In this document: positions 53,401 to 61,363 of the stretch, piece after piece
Layout: every line of letters begins with the position of its first letter
How positions within the stretch are numbered: the first letter of the stretch is position 1
Source: Verrucomicrobiaceae bacterium
GTDB lineage: Bacteria; Verrucomicrobiota; Verrucomicrobiia; Verrucomicrobiales; Verrucomicrobiaceae
DNA: 64,000 nucleotides
NCBI GenBank assembly: GCA_027484445.1
Contig: JAIXSY010000052.1
Span: 1-64,000, forward strand
Reading direction: 5' to 3'
Position numbers and translations under genes: made by a program
The notes under the pieces: model-generated
Database searches by the model: none
What the model was told of the DNA's origin: nothing
What the model saw: only the letters and a program-made list of their open reading frames with translations

Positions 53401-55635
53401 CTGGCAGGCATCAGCGACCTAGGCACCGCGCGCACGATCACCTTCACCAACAACGGCACGAGCACGACTAACAGCCAAGTCATCCTCACCACCAATGCCA
53501 CCAGCCTGCTGGAGGGCACTGTCATCAATCTGGTCAGTGGCAGCAGAGCTGGCGTGACGCTAAACATCGGTGGCACGACGGCAGCCAACAACCCGCTGGG
53601 ACTGCTAGCCCGCGTCAATTTGGGTGCCGGGTCCATCTTGAACCTAAACAACGGCGGCCCCGGTCTAGGCAGCCTCTCAGGGGCCGGCACCGTGACTTCC
53701 TCCGGTGCCTTCACGCTTACCCTTGGTAACGTGAACAGTGCCACCCCGCTGGACAGCAACTTCACTGGAGTCATCACCAATGGAACGGGAACGCTAGCTT
53801 TGACCAAAAATGGCCTCGGCACCCTGACCTTGGGGGGAAACAACAACTACACCGGCAACACAACTGTCTCGGGTGGCGTGCTCAGGCTCGGCAGTGCGAC
53901 CGCCATGACCAGCACCAATCTCGTGACGGTGAACGCAGGGGCTACCTTGGACTTCAATGGTTTCAATCTCGACCGCAACCTCACCTTCAGCGGCACCGGG
54001 CATACTGGCGCTGGCGCACTGGTGAACACCAGCACCACACCAGCCGTCATCACTGGCGTGCCGATACTCGGCGCATCGGCAAAGGTTGGCGGCTCAGGGA
54101 ACATCACCATCAACAATGCCACAGGTCTCACGGGGAACGTGCTGCTCACCAAAGTGGGTGCGGGAACCTTCACCTTCATCGCCACCAACGCGTCCACTCG
54201 CACTGGGGCGAACCAAATCGACGAAGGCACCCTGCGGCTGCAAAACAGCAGCGCGCTGAATGTCATCGGCACAGGTGTCATGGCGCTGAATGGGGGCACA
54301 CTCAGCCTCGGCTTTGACAGTGGCGGCACTGTCGGCGGAGCCGTGAACCTGCTGTCCAGTTCCAGCATTGTCGTGGATCGCGCGACTGCAGGAGAGTTTA
54401 GCCACAGCCTTACCCTCGGAGCAGTGGGACTTGGCGGGGGCACCTTGACCATCCGCCCTGGGGCCAATGTCACCAGCGGCACGGCAGCTCTGATCCTTGG
54501 CACGACGACCTTCGGCGGGCCTCAATTGGCTGCGGGCAATCCCACCATCGACGTCCAGGGCACTGCCACTGCCGCCATGGCCCTGACTCTAGGAGCCCTG
54601 AGTGACCAGGCCCTAGCCCCACGCACCCTCACTTTCCAAAACAGCGGCACTGGCACGGCCCTAGTGAACCTGGGCAGCAATGCCACCAGCCTGCTGCCTG
54701 GCACTCTCATCCAGCTTCATGCTGCTTCAGGAGCTAGCCTGACCCTGAACTCCACCAGTGCCACCGCGCTGGGAGCCTTCAGCCAACTTAGCCTCAGCGG
54801 TAGCTCCACGCTCAACCTCGGGGTCAGCCAGAGCTTTGCCGCAGTGAATGGTTCCTCGGGCAGCATCAGCTCCTCCACAGCCGCCGCGCTTACCATCGGC
54901 AACGTGCCCGGCGGTAGCCCTCCCACCTCCATCTTCAACGGCACGCTCAGCGGCAGCAGCCTGTCTCTGGTGAAGGTGGGCGATAGCCCTCTCACCCTGG
55001 GTGGAGCCAACACCTACGGGGGTGGCACCACCCTCAGCGCTGGATCGCTGATCCTAGCGAACGCCAGCGGTTCTGCCACGGGCACTGGAACCGTGGTCAC
55101 CGCCTACGGCACCACACTCAGCGGCAGTGGCAGCATCATCGCCGACGAAGGCCGCGCTGTCCTCATCGGCGGCATCTTGAGTGTAGGCGATAGCACAAGC
55201 GCCCGTGAGATGACCATCAGCACCAGTGGCGCTGGCCTGCTACGCTTTGAAATCAATAGCACCCTCACGCTGGACCTGTTCAGCGGTGCAGGCCAGGGCG
55301 ACAACACAGCCATCCCCTCCAGCGCCGATCTGCTGCGCGCCACGGGGCAAGTTCAGATCCTGGAAGGCGCACGCCTCATTGTGAGCCCTTTCAGCGGCAT
55401 GACCGCCTGGAGCGCTGGGGATCGCTGGCAGCTCTTCGACTGGTCCGGCCTAACTGTTCCAGTGCAGGGCAATTTCGACCGATTGGACTTCCCTGCCCTC
55501 AGTGCAGGCCTCGTCTGGGATCTGTCCGACCTCTACCACGGCGGCACCGCCAGCATCATCCCCGAACCCTCCCGTGCCCTCATGATTCTCCTCGGCCTCC
55601 TGACCCTCCTCACCCAACGCCGCCGACAGCACTGA
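47491..55635 (+). CDS. Large autotransporter-associated-beta-strand (PATR) repeat protein with C-terminal PEP-CTERM sorting signal
   Basis: Signal peptide; about ten units like LTKTGSGLLVLAGDNLHPGATNINGGILRL / LTKNGLGTLTLGGNNNYTGNTTVSGGVLRL; C-terminus IIPEPSRALMILLGLLTLLTQRRRQH. Confidence 0.95.
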   Translation: MFIFPARRAGALTCLFLVLHAFPAAAQTPLTWDPITNNSAVDNGSGVWNTTNSNWWIGTTNVTWTNALNAIANIGVIGTTTASGQSISVASDIQLGQLNFRAITASASPTGTHQYSINGDVVGRLIDFGTNGQIQIESGASGGSAFISFGSSLRLKSAGLKLQKLDSGTSMQFINFSMTSNDDLTGVLTVGGSVYLGLGGPGTLGNTDKAVVEAGGTIVTGGSGNTYSKPFEIAGMGNSLAFSGTAYGAIRMTGSNQILSGGILLTADGGLNSSSSGNVHTANSAITAPITDNGMNRAFYRFAFAGDGSLLLQAANTYGGATMLGFPAANYTGSVTTLDFTAATSPADNILYNGLATPGDVNFFGAVSPSVLQLRGKANTTHSQNLGNIGIGGTQSSLELQAGAGGGMNVSFGSIVQTDATGFLVFNPGQGGLFSSSMAEGFVGPFTAFVTPLGQRSWTRVLTGGTLSSGYVGDVPYVTGDSLSGYNATTNLGLTQSSTGVATTTTASTFLNTLSMADFTKDRILQTTSGQTLRLGTLGGVQLVNGAGNLTLGQSGSSLSAGGATTNTAGTLYLSNHSPASTLTIQSGIVNNSSGAVVLVSAGAAGSRTVLSGSGSFTGGTRIHSGMLVMQHANALGSSGNVTVVENSGSLGLAGGINVTRALGGSTYGIAGTGDLGLGAIRSLSGSNTISNLITISGNTATTSITAERDSTLTLSAASATANVVTGTLTTLILGGEGNIQVNGRLNLTASTSALTKTGSGLLVLAGDNLHPGATNINGGILRLAHGNAVAASSGVVVNAGGTLDVNGQTLTRALTLNGAGASLGGALQNSSTSASTLSGTAVLGSAARVVTSNDISIVNATGLTGNFLLSKAGAGTLAINNSTTTSARTGVNQVDAGTLRLISAHATTGIAPVGTGAFTLNGGTLALAFDITNAANTGAVNVLSSSSLIVDRATAGAGGITHTLGAMAIGGSTLTVSPGANVTSGTIGLTLGAPTFGGTGLIPGNPTFDVRSSSTAALTFTLGALHDQAIAPRTITFLNGGTTASSVVLGNGASSLVDGTLIQVGSTSGGALNLNLNSATGLGTLAQVNVATGSTLTLGAAPTFGSLAGGGTVTGTQNLIVGNALNTTNFTSEFSGVLSIGTGTFTKSGKSTLTLSGSASNTFSGLTTVNAGTLILGKSGGAIAIPGSLTIGASASSSQGASTVRLTANEQIASTGALIMHGGSTLDLNGRTQTLAFTSMFGASITGGGRLILPDTASSALTGFSTISSGLQIGSTATATRTINVNAAWDRITISGVISQGDATSSLIKSGNGQLILEAANTYAGTTTVSGGILTLRHGSALGSIAGSTSLSTSTLQLEGGITTLAEPLSLNGAGFAGAAGVGIQNGALVNVSGTNTYAGPITLAAASTIASDSGMLVLSSATGMSGAFALTLTGAAQGRIESPLDISTGSLTKTGSGTWTLTGTNSSTGTLSLSDGTLRLGNGSSGSWTTTPALTFAGLSTFDYRSLDAGSTQNLGALTFSTGYGTVQTTYGTSGSSTLSFVSLTRTTGATGNFMVQGGTNGSTNRITLGGVTSDTFLNQGVFFNSNAYAWYDASGYVRALVYGSDAGAVTSGTTSTLTNATHQEITGALTAQNSATFTTLRIAGDHAITLAGGQTLTVNGLLKAGGASGGSTVISGGASSSIRAAASTELVFHTAGENDTLTLQVPIVSNATNAVTKSGPGLLVLGSGNTYTGATNINGGTLRLTAGGTLTTSGLNVRIGGALDLNGQTLTNAVSISGTGPSGAGALINTSTTLAQLGAITLGANAAIGGAGDISTTAAMVGNFRLIKTGAGTLTLNADSTRTGAVLVEGGVLRLLSNAALGTTSAQVLLSGGSLALASGSTTNVYNLNATANSGLITDRASSGAGVTYTLGSLLINSSTLVVSAGSNVTTAGTNAGIALGSVVLHGNPTFDIRSPENATSGTTTLTLAGISDLGTARTITFTNNGTSTTNSQVILTTNATSLLEGTVINLVSGSRAGVTLNIGGTTAANNPLGLLARVNLGAGSILNLNNGGPGLGSLSGAGTVTSSGAFTLTLGNVNSATPLDSNFTGVITNGTGTLALTKNGLGTLTLGGNNNYTGNTTVSGGVLRLGSATAMTSTNLVTVNAGATLDFNGFNLDRNLTFSGTGHTGAGALVNTSTTPAVITGVPILGASAKVGGSGNITINNATGLTGNVLLTKVGAGTFTFIATNASTRTGANQIDEGTLRLQNSSALNVIGTGVMALNGGTLSLGFDSGGTVGGAVNLLSSSSIVVDRATAGEFSHSLTLGAVGLGGGTLTIRPGANVTSGTAALILGTTTFGGPQLAAGNPTIDVQGTATAAMALTLGALSDQALAPRTLTFQNSGTGTALVNLGSNATSLLPGTLIQLHAASGASLTLNSTSATALGAFSQLSLSGSSTLNLGVSQSFAAVNGSSGSISSSTAAALTIGNVPGGSPPTSIFNGTLSGSSLSLVKVGDSPLTLGGANTYGGGTTLSAGSLILANASGSATGTGTVVTAYGTTLSGSGSIIADEGRAVLIGGILSVGDSTSAREMTISTSGAGLLRFEINSTLTLDLFSGAGQGDNTAIPSSADLLRATGQVQILEGARLIVSPFSGMTAWSAGDRWQLFDWSGLTVPVQGNFDRLDFPALSAGLVWDLSDLYHGGTASIIPEPSRALMILLGLLTLLTQRRRQH
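55551..55635 (+). other. PEP-CTERM C-terminal sorting signal
   Basis: PEP motif, hydrophobic stretch ALMILLGLLTLL, basic tail QRRRQH. Confidence 0.9.
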
Positions 55636-55749
55636 GACGATTCACCCCCTTCTGCCAACAAAAAGCTGACGCAACATGGCTAAGGCAGACCTTGCAGATT
55701 CTTCAAATTCATTCATCACGACACACTCCAAACCTAACCATCGTTGTCC

Positions 55750-57156
55750 TTAGAGAAGATTGTTCATTTTCCAATTTTGAACAAGATCTGTCAGACTGCG
55801 TTTCACGGTGCGGAGCGCCCGGAAAGCGAGTGCCTTAGAGCTGCGCAAGTTCACCGCTTCGAGATCAGCGACCTTGCGGCCTACTTTCGTCCAATCGTTT
55901 TTGTAACTACCGCCAGGCAGCAGATCATACTCCCGCATTCCTGACTGAATGGCACGCTCAATACCCAACACCCGCAATAACGCAGAGGGTGAATAGTGGG
56001 CCTGGGATTGACTCCAGCCACCTTGGTAATCCCAAACTTTTCCCTCATCGACGAAGAGATAGTCCATCGCCACGGGTCGTCCATCGAACTCCAGAAGATG
56101 CATCCAGACCCGTTTCCGAGGGCACCAACGACGAACCAACTCCGTGTGAAAACGACGAGCACGCGGGTGCAAGAACAGACTGTTCTCTGCTGTCCAGCGC
56201 TCGCCATGCAGGCTCAGCAGAGTGTCCATGGCACTCACGGCTTCTTCGGCAGTTTCCAGCGAACGAAACGTGATCTCATGAGAAGATTCCGCAGCATGGC
56301 GGCGCTTCCGTAGCTTGCGGCGGAACCGCGTGCCGGACTGTGGTAGGCAGCCTTCCCAGTCGGGTGAATCCAGGCGGATGCAGGGGCTAGTCTGTTCATT
56401 GACCAAAGAAACAGCCGCACCTTGACGATGAAGGGCAGCTTTGAGCCGTGGCCAATGAGGCGAGTCCATGTCCAGGTAAGGAAAAGAGGCCAGATCCCAG
56501 GCTCCTGAAGCCTCCGTCAGCACTGCATCCAACAGCAAGTCGAGCACAGGTTCCATCCCTGGCAGAGCCAGCAGATCCTGCCCTTCAGAAACCACCTCTC
56601 CGAGTCCGCCTAGAAAACTGAGGTGACGCAAGTGCTGACGGAGCCCCTGGTTACCCCGAGAAATGACGAAAGGCACAACCGCCACCAAGGTACCATCCTC
56701 ATGCCAAGCTGCCCCCATCCAAGCATCATACTCACCAGCATACACAGCTGACCAGATCTCTAGCCAGTCAGCCCTCAAAAAAGGAGTGCGCACCGCAGAA
56801 CGGTCCAGCAACGCGTCCCAGTGTGGCAAGAGGCACTCGAGGTCACGCGCATCCCGCAACACTTCAAGCCTGAAGGAGGATCGCCCAGTCGGGGTCGGAG
56901 CTTGCTCCCGCTGAAGTTGCACGGGCATGGCAAGCCGCCCCCATGGTCTCAGCTCTGCGATCTGCGGCAGTCTTTGCGTTACCCGCTTGGAAAGGTTCCA
57001 CTCACGTTCACGCACAGAATAGGAACCAGCACCAGAACTCATCAGAGGCTCTGACTCATCCAGGAGAGCCCCAAACTGCCGAGAGGATTCCATCGCTGTA
57101 TTCATAAATACTAGATGAATCAGATGGAATAAAATCCAATCAGCAGCCATTGCCAC
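55750..57156 (-). CDS. GNAT-family protein, CelD/BcsL (Acetyltransf_6)-like
   Basis: TPFLRADWLEIWSAVYAG, GTRFRRKLRKRRHAAE, LHGERWTAENS, WMHLLEFDGRPVAMDYLFVDEGKVWDYQGGWS, YDLLPGGSYKNDWT. Confidence 0.8.
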   Translation of the reverse strand: MAMAADWILFHLIHLVFMNTAMESSRQFGALLDESEPLMSSGAGSYSVREREWNLSKRVTQRLPQIAELRPWGRLAMPVQLQREQAPTPTGRSSFRLEVLRDARDLECLLPHWDALLDRSAVRTPFLRADWLEIWSAVYAGEYDAWMGAAWHEDGTLVAVVPFVISRGNQGLRQHLRHLSFLGGLGEVVSEGQDLLALPGMEPVLDLLLDAVLTEASGAWDLASFPYLDMDSPHWPRLKAALHRQGAAVSLVNEQTSPCIRLDSPDWEGCLPQSGTRFRRKLRKRRHAAESSHEITFRSLETAEEAVSAMDTLLSLHGERWTAENSLFLHPRARRFHTELVRRWCPRKRVWMHLLEFDGRPVAMDYLFVDEGKVWDYQGGWSQSQAHYSPSALLRVLGIERAIQSGMREYDLLPGGSYKNDWTKVGRKVADLEAVNLRSSKALAFRALRTVKRSLTDLVQNWKMNNLL

Positions 57157-57291
57157 AGCGTCTCAGCAAACCGCTGACTTTAGCTCCTCCGTTTGCGGAG
57201 GATCGTTCTTAACCCACACGCCACGCTATTCCCCAGCTTGAGGGATCAGACATCCATTGCCCCAGGCGCGAATCGTCATTAGCTTTTTTGA

Positions 57292-58677
57292 ATGGCCAAT
57301 GCCCTGCTTCCCCTGCGCTCTCGTTTGCGTGAGGCCCTTCATCAGGGGCTGGGTTCCCATCTTGTCTCCGGTTTCCTCTGGGTCGCTGTGCTCACGGTTT
57401 TCGGCAAAGGCATCTCCTTCGTGAAAGACGCTGCCGTCGCGCGCTGGTTTGGCACTCAAGATGAGATGGATGCCTTCGTTTTGGCCTTTGGCTTTCTAGG
57501 CTTCGCCGCCTCCGTGCTAGGAGGCGGGCTACCAGAGGCTTTTCTTCCGCACTACACGGGGCTCAAGCACCGCCGTGGACCTCATCGTGCTTGGCGTCTG
57601 GGCACTCAAGTCGCAGTCGTTCAGGCTTTCGTGCTCATCGCCTGTGCGGTGCTGATCTGGCTAACGGCTGCCCCCATCATGGACGTGACCGCCCAGCGTT
57701 TCAGTGATGAAAAAAAAGCTCTGTCCGTGGAATTGCTGCGTCGTCTCCTGCCTTTTTTGGTGACTTATGGACTGAGCCTCCAACTTTCCATCTGGCTGCG
57801 TGCGGAGAAGGTCTTTGCCCTCACTGCTGCTGCACCCATGATCATTCCCACCAGCATTCTGCTGGCCTTGATCAGTGGCACCAGCATCGACGCTCTCGTC
57901 ACGGGCACGATTGTTGGCAGCACGGCTCAGCTTCTCCTGCTCTGCACCGTGCTCCTCCGTGATCGCCCCTCGCCAGCATCCCCAGGTCGCTATCGGCTGA
58001 AGCTGCGGGAGCCTGCCCTGAGCGCCTCCCTGCGGGATGCACTGCCCTACCTGATGTCCGGCATCATTTACAGCAGCACCACCCTCATCGACCAAGGCAT
58101 GGCTGCTGCCTTGCTTTCATCAGGAGCTGTCTCTGTGCTCAGCTACGCAGAGAAGCTTGTCGGTGTCTTGCTCGCCTTCACCGCTATCCCTGCTGGTGAG
58201 GTTCTCTTTCCCTACTTTGCAGACCTGGTCGCCCGCCGCGACTGGTCAGCCCTGCGCACAAAACTCAAATACGCCCTACTGCTTGTCGGCGGACTTTCCA
58301 TTCCGGCCACCGTCATGCTTTCCGTGCTAGCCCCCCAAATCGTCGGCCTGTTCTTTGAGCGGGGCGCATTCACTCCCGCAGATACCACACGTGTCGCCGA
58401 GGTCATGCGCATCGCCGTCTGGCAGGTGCCTTTTTACATCATCGGCACCCTCTGCTCCCGAGTCGCCGTCGCGCTTCAGGCCCCACGCTTCATCCTTGGC
58501 ATCAGCATCTTCTCCATGATCGCCAATGCAGGTCTGAACTGGCTTCTCTTGCGTCCCTTGGGCGCAGCAGGCATTGCCCTGTCCACCGTCTTGGTCATCC
58601 TGATCAGTTCGTTCATCGTCCTGATTTACGTCCGAGCTCAAATTCGCCGCCACGAAGCAGTCGGCACATGTTCTTGA
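57292..58677 (+). CDS. murJ: MurJ/MviN-type lipid II flippase (MOP superfamily)
   Basis: Polytopic; FGKGISFVKDAAVARWFGTQDEMDAFVLAF, LGGGLPEAFLPHY, EKLVGVLLAFTAIPAGEVLFPYFADL, LFFERGAFTPADT. Confidence 0.85.
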   Translation: MANALLPLRSRLREALHQGLGSHLVSGFLWVAVLTVFGKGISFVKDAAVARWFGTQDEMDAFVLAFGFLGFAASVLGGGLPEAFLPHYTGLKHRRGPHRAWRLGTQVAVVQAFVLIACAVLIWLTAAPIMDVTAQRFSDEKKALSVELLRRLLPFLVTYGLSLQLSIWLRAEKVFALTAAAPMIIPTSILLALISGTSIDALVTGTIVGSTAQLLLLCTVLLRDRPSPASPGRYRLKLREPALSASLRDALPYLMSGIIYSSTTLIDQGMAAALLSSGAVSVLSYAEKLVGVLLAFTAIPAGEVLFPYFADLVARRDWSALRTKLKYALLLVGGLSIPATVMLSVLAPQIVGLFFERGAFTPADTTRVAEVMRIAVWQVPFYIIGTLCSRVAVALQAPRFILGISIFSMIANAGLNWLLLRPLGAAGIALSTVLVILISSFIVLIYVRAQIRRHEAVGTCS

Positions 58678-58737
58678 GAGATTGGTCCCTTCAACCGATC
58701 GTCCAGCACCGTCTCTGTGAGTCTGCGGTAGTGACGT

Positions 58738-59082
58738 TCACTCCTTCACCACGCGACCACCGAGGGAGAGGATGCGAGCTTTGCCTTTGGCGTCTTCGGC
58801 TTCGGCGATCTGGTGGTTGGCCACATACATTTGGCTGAGTGCGGTCCAGGCGAGCAGGTCGTTGGGTCGTAAGGTGGTGGCCATGAGACCTGCGCCGATG
58901 GCTTCCTTGAGATGGCCTGTTTTCATGAGGGCCATGCCCAAAGCATGCCAGCCTTCGAAGAAGTTTGGATCCAGCTCGACGCAGCGCTGGTAAAGCGGCA
59001 CGGCAGCTTCCAGATCACCGATAGCGATGCAGCCTGAGGCCTCATCAAAGAGAGCTTCGATCTCAGGCTGGGATTCAGACAT
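58738..59082 (-). CDS. TPR-repeat protein
   Basis: GDLEAAVPLYQRCVELDPNFFEGWHALGMALMKTGHLKEAIGAGLMATTLRPNDLLAWTALSQMYVANHQIAEAE. Confidence 0.8.
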   Translation of the reverse strand: MSESQPEIEALFDEASGCIAIGDLEAAVPLYQRCVELDPNFFEGWHALGMALMKTGHLKEAIGAGLMATTLRPNDLLAWTALSQMYVANHQIAEAEDAKGKARILSLGGRVVKE

Positions 59083-59097
59083 ACGGGCAGAGGTGGA

Positions 59098-60612
59098 TCA
59101 GACGCTCATCTTGAGGTGCACCTTGAGCCCGGCCTCTTCCACCTTGCGAGAGAACCAGGCATTGAAAAGACGATTGCGCTCCTGGCTGGCGTTGCGGTCT
59201 TCCGTGTTCTTGCGAAGGGTTTCGCGGTCGTCGCGCTTGCGCAGTTCTTTGGCAGCCACGTAGGCCAGCACTGCGCCTTTGTCAGTGTTCACGACTTTGG
59301 CGACCTGACCAGCGGCCACTTTCTGGGCTTCCGTGGCGATCTCACGAGCATCTGGCAGATCCATGGGCGGCTCGTTCACGGTGATTTCGGTGACAGGGCT
59401 GAGGGTTAGCTTTTTGTCTTTGGCGAGGTCTTCGATCTTCTTGCCGGCTTTCAGTCCATCTTGGAATGCGGTGCGCGCTTCGTTCACAGCCTTGGAGAGA
59501 GCTTCGTCGGCCTTTTGGGTAGCCAGAATTTCCTTCACCTTGTCCTTCACTTCCACGAGTTCCTGCTGCTTCGGCTCCTCAACCTGAGTGACGGTGAAAA
59601 TGTAGTAACCTTGAGTGCCTTTGACGGGGTCACTGATGGCGCGGGATTCTTTTGCGTGGGCAAAGATGGCTTCGATGACCTCGGATTCCCCCTTCAGAGC
59701 ATCAGGAGGGCTGTCTTTGGCAAAGAGGGGTGCCTTTTCTTCCTTTTCCTTCAGGTTTTTGACGATTTCATCAAACTTGGCTCCAGGGGCGATGCTGGCT
59801 TCGTTGAACTTCTCCACCCGGCTGATCTGTTCTTTTTGGAGCTTCTGGCGCTCTTCGAGAGGCTTTTTGTCCACATCAGCGGGATTGGCAAAGAACACCC
59901 AACTGACCGCACGCTTCTCAGCGGTTTTGTAGGTCTCTTTGTTCTCGTCGTAGTATTTTTTGATCTCGTCTTCTTTGACTTCAGCGGTCTTCTTGAAGTC
60001 TTCCTTCAAGAAACGCACGGTTTGGACCTTCAGCGTCTGATGGTCATTGGCGTAGGCTTTCTCGGTCTCAAGGGTCGAGGGAACGTAGTTTTTGCCGATC
60101 AGATCTTGGATGCTGTTGTAGCCGATGCTGAGTTTGGCGACTTCCAGCATGTCACCTCCACCCATGCCATAAGCACCGAGGTTTTGTTGGAAGTTGTAGG
60201 CACGCTGTGGGCTGAACTTGCCGTTTTCCTGGAGGGCTGGCAGCTTTTCCAGCTCAGCCTTGGCCTCGGCATCGCTGGGGTAGATGCCAAGCTCTTCCAT
60301 CTGACGCTTCAGGACGAGCAGATTGAAGACGAAATCACGTCCACCCGCGTCGGGACTGCGAGAAGCTGACATCAGGCCGAAGTAGAGGTTGTACATCTGT
60401 AGCATCTGGATGACCTGCACAGAGCGCTCCAGGCGCTGCATTTCCCCCACGGTGTAAGTTTCCCCATAAAGGGTAAAGGCATCATCAGACGCAGAGGCCA
60501 TTTTTGGACCACTGTCTTGGCGCCAGCCTCCCCACACGGAGAAGGACAGGATGATGACGACCGTGAGAACGATCATAAAAGCTCCACGATGGCGGCGGAA
60601 AAATTCGAGCAT
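59098..60612 (-). CDS. Membrane-anchored PpiD/SurA-like peptidyl-prolyl isomerase/chaperone
   Basis: MLEFFRRHRGAFMIVLTVVIILSFSVWGG N-terminal anchor; SurA-N-like region; EIKKYYDENKETYKTAEKRAVSWVFF; GTQGYYIFTVTQVEEPKQQELVEVKDKVKEIL. Confidence 0.8.
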   Translation of the reverse strand: MLEFFRRHRGAFMIVLTVVIILSFSVWGGWRQDSGPKMASASDDAFTLYGETYTVGEMQRLERSVQVIQMLQMYNLYFGLMSASRSPDAGGRDFVFNLLVLKRQMEELGIYPSDAEAKAELEKLPALQENGKFSPQRAYNFQQNLGAYGMGGGDMLEVAKLSIGYNSIQDLIGKNYVPSTLETEKAYANDHQTLKVQTVRFLKEDFKKTAEVKEDEIKKYYDENKETYKTAEKRAVSWVFFANPADVDKKPLEERQKLQKEQISRVEKFNEASIAPGAKFDEIVKNLKEKEEKAPLFAKDSPPDALKGESEVIEAIFAHAKESRAISDPVKGTQGYYIFTVTQVEEPKQQELVEVKDKVKEILATQKADEALSKAVNEARTAFQDGLKAGKKIEDLAKDKKLTLSPVTEITVNEPPMDLPDAREIATEAQKVAAGQVAKVVNTDKGAVLAYVAAKELRKRDDRETLRKNTEDRNASQERNRLFNAWFSRKVEEAGLKVHLKMSV

Positions 60613-60715
60613 GACTGGCGACTGGGCTGGGGTGGAAAATGGGCGCGGAAGTAAGCCGCCCTGCCTCCGGGGGCAAACGGAAAAACCGCTCAAAACCGTG
60701 CCGGGGGCCTCTGAC

Positions 60716-61363
60716 TCACAGCCCCCCCCGCTGCTCCACCCACTGCATGGCATAGCGAATCAGGGCCGCGCCATCGGTGATTCCGAGCTTTTCTTTGATG
60801 TGCGCGCGGTGCGCCTCGACCGTGCGCGCACTTATGCAGAGCTTGGCAGCGATGTTTTTTGTCGCCACGCCTTGGCCGATCATCTCCAGCACCTCGAGTT
60901 CACGATCCGTCAAGGTATCCAGACCACCCGTCTGTCGCGCGCGCTGACCAGTGACCTGCTCCAGCATCCGGCTGGCCATGGCATCGCTGACGTAAATGCC
61001 ACCCGAGAGCACCTTGCGAACCGCAGTGACCAGGTTATCCGCAGCGACTTCCTTCATGATGTAGCCGCGGGCTCCTGCACGCAAAGCTCGCTCGCCATAC
61101 ATCTCCTCATCATGCATGGAAAGCACCAGACAAAGAGTGCCGGGATGCATGGCTTGGATGTCTTTTAGCAGTTCAAGACCATTTTTGTCAGGCAGCGTGA
61201 GGTCGATGACCACCAAATCTGGCTGGTACTGCTCCACAGCTGCCAGTCCGTCACGGGCAGTTCCCGCCTCAGCACAGACATCAAGTCCTGGCTCACTGCG
61301 AATGAGCTGCGCAAGACCATGCCGCATGATGGGGTGATCATCGATGAGCAGCAGACGCTTCAC
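60716..61363 (-). CDS. NarL/FixJ-type response regulator (GTG start)
   Basis: VKRLLLIDDHPIMRHGLAQLIRSEP...VVIDLTLPDKNGLELL...LTDRELEVLEMIGQGVATKNIAAKLCISARTVEAHRAHIKEKLGI. Confidence 0.92.
   Translation of the reverse strand: MKRLLLIDDHPIMRHGLAQLIRSEPGLDVCAEAGTARDGLAAVEQYQPDLVVIDLTLPDKNGLELLKDIQAMHPGTLCLVLSMHDEEMYGERALRAGARGYIMKEVAADNLVTAVRKVLSGGIYVSDAMASRMLEQVTGQRARQTGGLDTLTDRELEVLEMIGQGVATKNIAAKLCISARTVEAHRAHIKEKLGITDGAALIRYAMQWVEQRGGL

Noticed and set aside
17347-55635. Search for exosortase, sortase or a dedicated secretion system within the window
   Set aside because: None of the ORFs resembles an exosortase, sortase, T1SS ABC transporter/MFP or TPS transporter, so the export route cannot be assigned from this window.
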